Assembly: GCA_026225945.1 (NCBI GenBank)
Contig: JAMJFZ010001258.1
Coordinates: forward strand, 14,987,001 to 15,051,000
DNA from: Cricetomys ansorgei
Lineage: Eukaryota > Chordata > Mammalia > Rodentia > Nesomyidae
Direction of reading: 5' to 3'
DNA length: 64,000 nucleotides
This document shows positions 38,701 to 50,400 of this stretch, piece after piece (the first letter of the stretch is position 1; every line of letters begins with the position of its first letter). The notes beneath the pieces are model-generated. The model saw nothing but the letters and a program-made list of their open reading frames with translations, made no database searches and was not told the DNA's origin. The translations under genes were made by a program, and so were the position numbers.

Positions 38701-41700
38701 ATGAGTGTTTTGCCTGCACGTAAGTCTGTACAGCACACACACAGAAGCCAAAAAAGGGCATCAAACCCCCTGGACTGGAGTTACAGATGGTTGAGTGCTG
38801 CTGTGTAGGTGCTGGGAATTTGACCTGGGTCCTCTAGAAGAACATCCAGTGCTCTTAAACACTGAGCCATATCACTAGCTGGGTGGTGTGCATTAGTAAT
38901 TCCCAGCACTAGGGAAACAGACAGGAGGATCACTGGAGCTCCCTGGCCAACCAGTCTAGCCAGAAAGTCTAGCCAGGTTCAGTGAGACTCTATCTTAAAA
39001 AATAAAGTAGACAGCAACTGAGGACATCCATGTCCTCATACACAGCCAACATGTGTATGTGCTCAACTGCTCCTAGGATGTTTATAGGTAAAAATCATAC
39101 GAGGCTGGGCAGACAGCTTAGTTGGTAAAGTGTTTGCTGTGCAACATGAGGATCTGCGTTCAACTGCCCAAAACCTACGTAAAAAAAAAGCCAGATACCG
39201 TGTTATGTGCATTTAATCGCAATGCTAGTGAGGCAGAGAGGTAGATCCCTGGGGCTTGCTGGCTATGGTGGTTTGAATTAAAATGGCCCCCACAGGCTCA
39301 TAGGAAGTGGCACCATTAGGAGGTGTGACCTTGTTGGTGGAAGTGTATCACTGGGAGTGGTCTTTAAGGTTTCAGGAACTCAAGCTAGGTCCAGTGTCAC
39401 TCTGCCTGCCAATCCAGATGTAGAACTCTAGAACTCTCAGCTCTTCAACACCTCATCTGCCTGCCAGCTCCCATGTTTCCTGCCAATGATAATAATGGAC
39501 TAAACCTCTGAACCTTTAACCCAGCCCTCAATTAAATGTTTTCCTTTATAAGACTTGTGATCATTGTGTCTCTTCACAGCAATAGAAACCCTAACACACT
39601 GGCCATGAAGCTTAGCCTACGCAGCAAGTCCAAGACAATGAGAGACACTTATTCTTAAAGAACAAGGTTGCTGGTTATGGAACCACATCCGAAGTTGACC
39701 CCTGATCTCTACATATAAGCACACACAGAGGAAAACCAAATCTCAAATTAGTAATTGAAGTTACAAATAAATAATACGCCCTTACATTTTTAATTAGGGA
39801 AGGGGACCTGAATTTTATGTAGCCTTAACTAACTGAACTCAAAGTAGCTATATAGCTAAAACTGACCTTAACTCTTGCTCCTGTTTCTATCTTCTAAGTG
39901 CTAGGCTTGTAAGTGACACTACCACACTTAGCTACTCTGCAACTTTTCTTTTTAAGGGAGGAAGGGTTTATCTTGGCTTACAGTTTTAGGGGATCATCCC
40001 ATCACATTGGAAAAGGCATGGAAGCAGGGCAGTTGGTTTCACACTGCACCTACACTCATGAAAGAGCATTCACTCATTTATTTTTGAGACAGGGACTCAT
40101 GTTATTCAGGCTCAAATTCACATACTCGAATTATTCTAATCAGAGAACATAGGGTCTCTCACTGAACCTGGAGCTCACTATTTCCTCTAGATGGAGTAGT
40201 CAGCAACTCGCATCCCACCACTGTGCATGACTTTTATGTGGCTGCTGGGATCTGAACTCTGGTACTCATGCTTGTGAAAGCAGCACTTTACCCACTAAGC
40301 ATCTCCCAAACCCAACTAAGGCATCTTTAGAAAGATGTTCACTTGTCACCAGAAACACAAGGAAAAACAGAAACTAGGTATTAGCTGCCTTCAAGAAGGA
40401 CAGGACAGTGGTGGTACACGCCTTTAAATCCAGCATTTGGAGGCAGAGGCAGATGGATCTCTGTGAGTTTGAGGTCAGCCTGGTCTACAGAGTGAGTTCC
40501 TGTCACAAAAACAAAAACAATCCAATAAACTTAGGACTGTAACATTAAAATGAATCTATTTTGCACACAGTAGAAATTAGTCAAGGTCCTCTAATCATGG
40601 TAATGGAACTGAAAAACAGAGATGAGATAATACCAATCATACCTAGGTCCTCTGCAAAAGGAGCCAGTGCTCTTAACTGCTGAGCCATCCTCCCCAGCCC
40701 ATCCAATAACAGGTAGGTAGATCTCTGTGAGTTCAATTCCTGGCCTACAAAGTGAGTTACAGGCCAATGACAGCTACATAATGAGATGTCTTTAATAGGA
40801 GATAGGATTTCCAGGGCAAGACTTTTGTGTGTGTGTGTGGCACATGAAGGCACACTCATTCACATAGGCCTGTTAAGGCAATGGTCAACACTGCCTATCT
40901 TCCTCTATCACTTTGACCTTATTTACTTATTGGGGGTGGAGAGGAGCCATGTATGCCATGGAAAGCCTGTGGGGGTCAGAGGACAACCTCTGTAGTCTGC
41001 TGTCTCCTACCACATGGATTCTGGAGACTGAATCCAGGTTGTTAGACTTGGAGGCCAAGCACCCTTACCAATTGAACCATCTTGCCTGGCCCATTTCATA
41101 TTACTTTTTGAGAAAGGGTCTCTTGCTGAATGAACCTGGAACTTATTGATTCAGCTAGAATAGCTAGCTGGTCAGTGAGCCCCCAGGATCTTCCTGTATC
41201 CACTCCCAGCTGTGGGATTGCAGAGATGTGTTGCTACTCCTGGCTTGCAGACATGTCCTTAGGATCTGAACTTAGGCGCTTTGTACTTGTGCAGGAAGCA
41301 TTTATGCATTGAGACGTCCCTCCTGCCTGTAGGGCAAACTTTAGTATACTGTGAAGTATCCTTTTATACTTAAAAACGTTTACTAGTAATATATTGTTTT
41401 CTATACATTCAGAATTTTATTAAAATAAACCTCTCCAGTATCCTGAGAAAAACTTGACATGAATCTGTCCTTGGAAGAAGAATAATCCTACCTTAACTGG
41501 GCATTATCGGACAAAGAACCTAGTGTAGAATTGAAAGCCCTCTCCATGGCCTCCCAGCTCTGCCAAAATACACTGTATTAAATTTTAAATTACTATCTTC
41601 TTGATATGTCAAGAGCAATAAATATCTAGTCATGCCCAACATATTAAAGGAACACCAAAGCAATATATAAAACCAACATCTCTTAAATAAAATAATAAAA

Positions 41701-44700
41701 TGAAGATATATAAATGGGTTTAAGTGTTAAATACAGACAAGGAAGAGATATACTCAGGTTTGCATAAAAAAAAAAAAAAATGTGGGCTGCCGACATGGCT
41801 GAGAGGTTAAGGGTAAACCTGTTCTGCTCTCTTAGAGAACTAGAATTCAATTCCTAGCACCCACATCTGGTGGCTCAGACAGCCATCTATAATGCCAGCC
41901 CCAAGGTATTCGACAACTCTGGCCTCCACAGGCACTGACATGCAGGTACCCACCCATAGACACATATGAATAGGGAGTATCAGCATCAGCACCTAAGTAC
42001 TCCTGTAACTTGAGGTGGTTCTTTCTTTCTACCATGTGGGACCTGGGGATTGAACTCAGGTTGTAAGGCTTGGTGGAAAGCACCTTTATCCTTGAGGCAC
42101 CTAGCTAGACTCTAGAAGTTGTTGAATAGGAAATACAGTAGAAATACACTATAAGCCCCAAACATTTCTCTTACCCGAAACAGCCACTTTAACACAGGTA
42201 TAGGACATTGGACGTAGTGGTACGCAGAGGTAAGGAAGCCCTGTGTTGTCAAAAAAATCTGATCCGTTTTTCCTGACCTGGAAACAGAAAATCAATGATT
42301 GTTACCCATGGCAAACACCTCTCCCACAAGCACTTTTGACATAACCAGAGAAACGAGTAAGCAAGCCTCAACTGATGGAAGTAGATTCTACCCTAACATG
42401 ATCAGGCTTACACATAAAAGTTCAACTGATGGTCTAGCCAACTCAGTTGGTGGGCTCTACACTCCTCTGTGGACATAGGTACATTTATATGCAGTACTCA
42501 GAGTCTACCAAGTCTCAGGACATGTGCTTTTGTCAGTTTAGAGAAGAACTTCTTAAAACTCAGCACCAAATCCACATGGTCTTTCTAGACCTGAAATGCC
42601 ACACACTGAGATCATCCTAGTCTGGGGCATTGGACAGATCCTAAGAGCTGTCCACCTGTGTCTGCTTTTGTCTTTCTCAATTCTAAATTCTGATTTTTTG
42701 TTGGACAAAACCACTTGCCATGTGTAGCCCTGTTGACTAAAGTTCACCCAAGCAGCTACAAGGAGGAATCAACCACAGGTTGTGCCTCCTGACAATCCGA
42801 ACACAAAGGTAGCATTGCAACACAATGAAGCAATAAGATGCTATGAGTGGAGAAACAGCATGGCAAAAACACCACCAGAGCCAGGACTTCCTTGGCATGA
42901 GTAGAGCAAATCTTGGTTAAGACCCTGCTGTTTTGACAGCCATTGTGTTACTGCAGATCCTTTTGTGGACTGGGGATATGCTTTTGGAGACAAGGTCTTC
43001 CTCTGTAGTTCAGTGACCCCGAACTTGCAATCTTCCTGCCTCAGTAACTCTAGGATTGCAGTAGTGAACTGGATTTTACATATTAATTTCCTCATTTTGA
43101 GAGCCTCCTGAAGCCCCAGGCTGGCTTCAAACTTGTAATGTAGTTGAAGACAACTTGGAACTTTTGATTTTTCACTTTTACTTACCAACTGCTGGGATTA
43201 CAGGCATGTGCCACCACTTCTGGTTTATGTGGCGCTGAAGATCAAACCCAGGGCCTGGTATATGCTACATAATTACTCTACCAACTGAACTATATCCCCA
43301 GACGTTACATATTGGTCTAACTAATAAAAGTATGGGATGTGCCATGCTTAAAGCCTTTGTAAACAAAAACACATGCCAATGTGGTATTAATCTCAGCACT
43401 TGGGAGGCAGAGGCAGAGGCAGGCTCTCTTATTAGTTCCCAATCAGAAGCTTTTCAAAGCAACCCTCCCACCCCGCTCTGGTTCCTGGCCAGTTATGCCG
43501 GGTCAGGTATGGGCTCCCTCCCTTGGTGTGGGGTTCTTCCCCTCCATGACCCCAGCAGATTCTGCAGGAGGGATGTATTCACTTATAAGTGGATATTAAC
43601 TGTTAAGTAAAGGACAATTATATTACAGCTCACAAACCCAGAGGGACTATGCAACAAGGAGGGCCTTGGTGGGGAAACATGGATCTCCCTGAGAAGGAGA
43701 ACTAGAACAAATGTTGCAGGTGGATTGGGCAAGACTGGAATGGAAACAGGAGGGATCAGGTAGGGGGAGAGGGATACAGGGAAAGGCTAGAGAGAAAGAC
43801 AACCAGAACTGGGGGGGCTTTTAGGGGGTTGTACCAAAGACGTTGACTCAGGGCAAACAAGGTTTATTCTGTCGTCTAATTAAATCACTGGCTCTAAGCC
43901 TGGAGCCCAGGACCTTTAGTGTTTTGTCCTCTTTACACTCTATTCTTAACCCTTGAACTGGAAGGCTTCTGCCTTTGTACAATCTAGAACATCTAACCTG
44001 CCAGCTTGGACTTAGAAGGCCTCAGCCTTACTAGATCTATTGCTGACTGAGCCACTCTAACTAGCTCGTTCTGAACTCTGGCTCTTCAGGCTGCTTCTCA
44101 ACTGACTGTTCAACTGACCTAGAACAACTTTTTAAATTTTTTATTTTATCTGTATGGTGTCATGCCTGCTGTGATGGCTGTTCTTGGTTGTCAACTTGAC
44201 TACACTTGGAATTAACAAAAACCCAATAGCTGGGTCTATCTGTAAGGGATTTTTTTTCTTAATTAAATCATTTGAAGTGGGAAGACCTATTTCTAATCTG
44301 GATCTTTGAGGTGGGAAAACACCTTTAATCCAGATCTTTTGAGTTGGGGGGATCCACCTATAATGTGGGCCACACCTTCTGCTGGCAGCCTATGTAAAGA
44401 ACGTGGAAGAAGGAAACTTGCTCATTGCCTGCTTGCTCTTGCTCTCTCTGGCAAGTTCATTTATCACTGGCATTAGAGCCTACTTCTTTAGGATTTTAGA
44501 CCAGGTGAGACTTCCAGGCTCATGGAATGAACTGGATTTTTGGATCTTCCCTTGGTAGACAACCACTGTTGGACTAGCTAGACCACAGCCCAAAATCTAT
44601 TTTAAGAACTCCCCTTCCTATATCTATAGATTAATTCTGTAAATTCTGTTCTAGAGGACCCGGACTAAAATTCATCTGCATGTACATTCGCATCACACAA

Positions 44701-47333
44701 ATGCCTGGTGTTGGCGAGGTCAGAAAAGTGTCAGATCCCCTGGCACTGGAGTTATGGATGGCTGTGAGCCACCATTCAGGTGCTAGGAATTGAACCCCCT
44801 GTCCTGTGTAAGAGCAGTAAGTGTTCTTAACTATTGAGCCATTTCTCCAGCCTTTAGAACAATTTTTTTTTCCTTAAGATTTATTTATGTATTTTCTATA
44901 TTTGAGTGCTCTAGCTTTAGTAAAATATATATATTTTTATGTATATGTCTACATGCCAGAAGAGGGCATCAGATCCTATTATACATGGTGTGAATACCAT
45001 GTGGTTTCTGGGAATTGACCTCAGGACCACCAGTGCTCTTAACCACTGAGCCATGTCTCCAACCCCCTACAACATTTTTTTTATACAGGGGAAAACAACA
45101 ACAACAAAAACCAACAAATGTTTATGATTTACTTACTTGAGAATAAGCTTTTCCACAGCACTTTCTCCAATAAAACCAGAGTCTCTTAAATCTAAAGTAT
45201 ATTGATTGAAAATTTTTCCAGAATTGAGGAAATTAAATATTTCTTCACCTGGATGATGATCAGGAATAGCATCAATTGTAACTGAAAATTTCTTTAGAAA
45301 TTCCCTGAAATAAAACAAAGATAACTGAATATCAAAGAGTTAGGATATAAATGGTTTTGTAAAAGATGAGGGCAAAAATCTTGGCAAACTCTGATCAGGT
45401 TTTTTTGTTTGTTCTTTTCAAGACAGGGTCTCTGTGTAGCCTTGGCTGTCATGGAACTCACTCTGTAGACCAGGCTGGCCTCGAACTCAAGAGATCTGCC
45501 TGTGTCTGCCTCTCAAGTGCACCACCACCGTATGGCTGAGAATCATTATTAATCTCAGACTGGAAGTCTGACTTAAGAGTATTTTTCCCTCCTTCTTATT
45601 GCAGGTAATGAAAACCACTGAGTCTTTCAGTGGGAAGACAAAATCCAAGTATTCTCAGTCCCTGAGCAGCCAGCCATCAGCTGTCCAGCTGTAGTGTGAA
45701 CAGGTGCTACCTGTGCTCTTCCAAGAGGCCATCCTCATCGTCTGTGCTGTCCTGGTCACCAGTTCTGATGGGGGACTTAATGCCGCGGCCCTGTCTTATG
45801 TCTTCCTGCAGCTGCTTCTGTAGTTCGTCTAGCCTGAAAAATGGAAACAATATCCTAATAAATAATTTACACATATTTATTTATTTTTGAGACAAGTTCG
45901 ATGTAGTCCTAAAACTCTCTATATAGGCTAGCCAGGCCTCAAATTCAACAAAGCTCTCCCTGCTTCTGCCTCCCAAGTGCTGGAGTAAAGGTGCACATGC
46001 GAGGCCAGGCTTATGATTTACTTTTAAAACCAGACAACTTGCTGGAAGTCGGTGGTGCACATCTTTAATCCCAGCACTCAGGAGGCAGAGGCAGGCGGAT
46101 CTCTGTGAGTTCGAGGCCAGCCTGGTCTACAAAGTGAGTTTCAGGACAGCCAGAGTTACAACAGAGAAACCTTGTCTCAAAAAAATCAAAATACCAAAAA
46201 TAAATAGGTAAATAAATAAAAACAGATGTTAGCTGTTATCTAAAAGCAGCACCAAGGAAAACTTACCAAGCACTCTGTTATGTAACAAATTCTATTATAA
46301 TGCAGGGTAAATCATATCTCTGAAATACATTACACTATTTTTAAAAAATTCTATTTTATATTTATGTGTGTTTTGCCTATGTGCATGTCTATGCACCATG
46401 TGTTTGTAGAGCCCATAGAGGCCAGTTGATCCCCTGGAACTGAGTTTCAAATGGTTGTGAGCCACCATATGGGTGCTTGGAATCAAACCCAGGTCTTTTG
46501 GAGGAGCAACTTGTACGCTTAATCACTGCCATCTCTCTAGTCCCTTGAATATTTCTTTATAGAAATAAATTTAAGAATGATCTGTCCAAACCAGAGAACA
46601 GAAAAAGAAAAATATCTTCTTTTATCTTTAACACTCCATGGCATCTTGTAGACCAACACGCTGATGTCAATAGGTTGCTGTTTTCATCATGGTCATACAA
46701 TTATCATCAGCACACCAAACACTTACTGAGCCTGGCATACCCAGGCAATACCTTTTGATAAGACTAAAGGAAAATAAGTGACCCACAAACTCAATGTTTT
46801 TTCACTACTGACAGGTCAATCGTTATACCACATGTTACTTCTGTCTTTGGTCTAAGAAACACTCGATATTATCACTATTGCCATTGTTTGTGTGTTTGTG
46901 ATGTTTGTGATAGGTGTTTGTGTGTTGAGATAGGTCTTGCTATGTATCCTAGGCATTGTTTGTGTGTTTGTGATGTTTGTGTATATACTAACTACTATTG
47001 CCATTGTTTGTGTGTTTGTGATGTTTGTGATAGGTGTTTGTGTGTTGAGATAGGTCTTGCTATGTATCCTAGGCTGGTCTCACACTTGAGATCTCCTGGC
47101 TCCACCTAAGTGCTGAGATTACTGGTGTGTATTACCACATGTACCAATGCTTAAACAATTTCTCTAATTAAATTTAGAGGGGGAGGAAAACTTTTAACCT
47201 AAATGTCTGAAAATCCCCTATAATTAAGTTATATGTTTAACAAGTTTGAGATTTGTATATACTAACTACTATATAATCCTGTCAGCTAAACTTGCTTTTA
47301 AAGTGACTTAAATTCTTTTATTTTGTTTTTATT

Positions 47334-47414
<81 letters not shown>

Positions 47415-50400
47415 GTTGACCAAAAAAGGATGTCAGATGCCCCCTGGAGCTGGAGCTATAAACAGTTGTGAGTTTCCCAGTGTGGGGTGCTGAGAACTCA
47501 ACTGTAGAGTTTGCAAAAACAGCAAGTATTCTTGATAATAGAGCCATTTTTCCAGCTACCTAAACAGTCTTATGAAAAACATTGTCTGTCTATTGTGTCT
47601 AGGGGGGTTGACAAGTAGGTGTCACAGTGCAAGCTTGGAGGCTTCAGGACAACCTATAGGAATATTTCTCCTAGGGGTTCTCAAAATTGAATTCATGTCA
47701 TCAAGCTTGGTGGCAAGAGCTTTCATCCACTGAGCCATCTCACCTGCTCCAGTGGCTAAACTTTAAATGAAATTTTCTGGAATAGTTCCATAATCTCTGA
47801 ATAAATAAGGCATGTCTTTCTGTTCTCATTAACAGTAAGTCTGTAACCTGTCAAATAATTTTTTAAATTTAAAGTTTATGTGTATGTGTGTTTATGTGTG
47901 CCATGTGTTTTTCTATGGAGGCCAGAAGAGGGTGCTAGCACTCCTGGAGTGTGGAGCCCTCGTGGAAATGGTCACACAGAAGTGGTGCACAGGTTGAGGG
48001 CCCTTAGATCCCCAGCCCTGACTTGAGGAGCTGGAAGGATCCCTGGCCCCTCCCCTGGTCTGCTGACAGACCACAAACCACAACAAAACTCCACCCCCTT
48101 CAAAAGGCGGGCTGCAATTGGCACAATTGCTTACCTAAGTCCCTGTCCCTGAGAATATGCCTATCCCAGTATCCCTGTTTTAACCAATGGCCTTTAACCC
48201 TGAGTACCAGAAAGACCCTCCCCTCCCTGTACCTCATAAATGTCACAGCCCTTGCATTAAGAAAGAGAGAGAATGCTCTTCTGATGGTCTCTCCCACGAG
48301 TTTGGTCTCACTCTAGTCAGCTCTGGGCTTGATACAAGGCAGGCAATGATGCATGAAGCATAGTAAGAACCACAGCATGCTGTGCTCCCCCTCTGCGGCT
48401 TCCCACCTGGCAGCTGCTACAGCTGCGGGCCAGCTGGGGGTGGGCAGGGCGCTGGGAAGTGTTTTTTCAACAGATGGCACCCAATGGCTTCCCTTGTCCC
48501 TGAGAAGCAGCAACGGCCAGTATGCAGTTGTAGCAGCTCCCAGGTGGGAAGCCACAGAGGAGTGCGGTGTGGTTTTTACCACACATCCATACCTGCCTTA
48601 GATCGAGCCTGGAGCTTCCAAGAGTGAGACCAAACTCGTGGGAGAGACCATCAGAGGAGCATTCTCTCTCTTTCTTAATGCAAGGGCTGTGTGACATTTA
48701 TGAGGTACAGGGAGGGGAGGGTCTTTCTGGTACTCAGGGTTAAAGGCCATTGGTTAAAACAGGGATACTGGGATAGGCATATTCTCAGGGACAGGGACTT
48801 AGGTAAGCAATTGTGCCAATTGCAGCCCGCCTTTTGAAGGGGGTGGAGTTTTGTTGTGGCTTGTAGTCTGTCAGCACAGAGACTGCAAAGGGGAGGGGCC
48901 AGGGATCCTGTCAACTCCTCATGCTAGGACTGGAGTTCTAAGAGCCTTCGACCTACTGCTTCTGTGTGACCAATTCCACCAGGGCACCACACTGGAGCCA
49001 GGCACAGGTGGTTGTGAGCTGTCAGATATGGGTGTTAGAAAACAAACTCAGGTCCTCTGGAAGAGCAGAAAATGTTTTTAACCAGTGAGCCATCTCTATA
49101 GGCTTGTTTAAAATTTTTTATTTTTTAATTTTTAAAATTACATTAAAGCCAGGCACAGTGGTGCAAGCCTTGAATCCCAGCACTAAGGAGACTGAGGCAG
49201 GCAGATCACTGTGAGTTTAAGGCCAGCCTGAATATACATAGTGAGACCCTATCTAAAAAAAAACAGAACACATGTTTGTGTATGCATGCAAACTAGGGGT
49301 GTGAGTGTGTGTGTATGAAGGTCAGAGGATGAATCAAGAGTCGACTTCTTTTGCCGTTTGAGTCTTAGGGATTGAATTTTGGACGTCAGTTTTGGCAGCA
49401 AGTGCTTTTACCCACTGAACCACCTCACTGGTCATTCATTTACTTGTTGAGATAGACACTGAACTCATGGCACTCTTCCTGTCTGTCTCCCAAGTTCCTG
49501 AATTACAACAACTGCAGCTATATTTAGCTAGTCACATAAATTTCAGTAAGGAAATTATGACCCTCAATTTTTTGATGTGTATGAAGTGGGCTGTTTATCA
49601 TCATTTTGAACTATTTCCTCCAAAGAATAACATGATATAGGAATACACGTATGGTTATCTTGGTTTCAAAATTTGTATTTAATCTTGGGCATGGTGGGTA
49701 CACACCTGTAATCCCTGGGGGGGCAGAAGAATCCAAACTTTGAGGCCAGCCGTGGCAACATAGTGAAATAATGCCTAACTAATTAAGTACTCTCTAATTT
49801 CCCCTGACAAAGAAATTAGTAACAAAAATGCTTGAAATTGGTAAACATCATGAAAATTTTTTGTTTTTAAAATGTTTACTTAAGACATTACGGTAAGTAT
49901 GTTACTTAATAACATTTAATAGACATTATACTAAGTATAATACTCCAGAACTTACAAGGAAACTACTAAATGATTTCACATGAAACATCTAGATAGTCAA
50001 CTTCATAGAAGCAGGAAGAAAAACAAAAACGGTCACTTGCCAAAGGCAGGAAGGAAGAGCAGCTGTTGCATTTCGGTATGGTAAGATGAAGAACATTCTG
50101 GAGCTAGGTGGTGGTGATAGTTACACTGACGTTAGTGTACTAACCCGAACTGAACTATTCAAAATAAAATCTAGGACTGTGGTGATGGCTCAGTGAGGAA
50201 AGCACTCGCTGCAACCTGACTTTGAATTCTCAGAACCTACATAAAAGCTGGATGCATATGCCAGGTCCCAGAGCCCAGTAGGCAGAGGCAGGTGGATTTC
50301 TGAAAGTTTGAGGCCAGCCAGGGCTACATAGTGAGACTCTATCTCAAAATAACTATAACTAAATAACTAATAAATAGAGATAGATGGAGCACTGGATGCA

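Larger units (their letters stand above)
37995..42174 (-). other. SLF2 intron 9
   Basis: 4.2 kb: B1 sense 38,490-38,655, B2 antisense 38,665-38,885, an LTR-like element 39,265-39,605, B1 sense 40,395-40,530, B2/B3 pieces around 41,790-42,110. No exon seen. Confidence 0.7.
42278..45136 (-). other. SLF2 intron 8
   Basis: 2.9 kb: unique sequence to about 43,000, a B1-like stretch near 43,180-43,290, an L1-like 3' fragment 43,560-43,850, and a B2 split by another retroelement (44,140-44,860), then another antisense B2 (44,870-45,065). Confidence 0.7.
47950..48991. mobile_element. Inverted pair of ERV class II-like LTRs
   Basis: Outer ends are 5'-TGTGG and CCACA-3', and both arms start with the same LTR-like sequence (compare GGTCACACAGAAG on each strand). 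The plus-oriented arm has a CCAAT motif (TTAACCAATGGCC) and a TATA-like CATAAATG, as expected of U3. It appears to end CAACA at 48,472 and is followed after two bases by a Lys-type primer-binding-like site. The minus-oriented arm runs 48,991 down to about 48,524 and lacks the last ~46 bp. The element encodes no protein I recognise. Confidence 0.7.
47860..49107 (-). repeat. B2 SINE (antisense) split by the inverted LTR insertion
   Basis: Left part ends GGTGCTAGCACTCCTGGAG at 47,949. The right part resumes CTGGAGCCAGGCACAGGTGG at 48,992 and ends GTGAGCCATCTCTATAGGC. The halves are contiguous relative to other B2 copies in the window, so the 1,042 bp between are one insertion. Confidence 0.85.

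Noticed and set aside
48023..48914. Open frames of 79-97 residues on opposite strands sharing a 50-residue stretch
   Set aside because: They are the same LTR core read in the two inverted arms; no retroviral protein motif is present.
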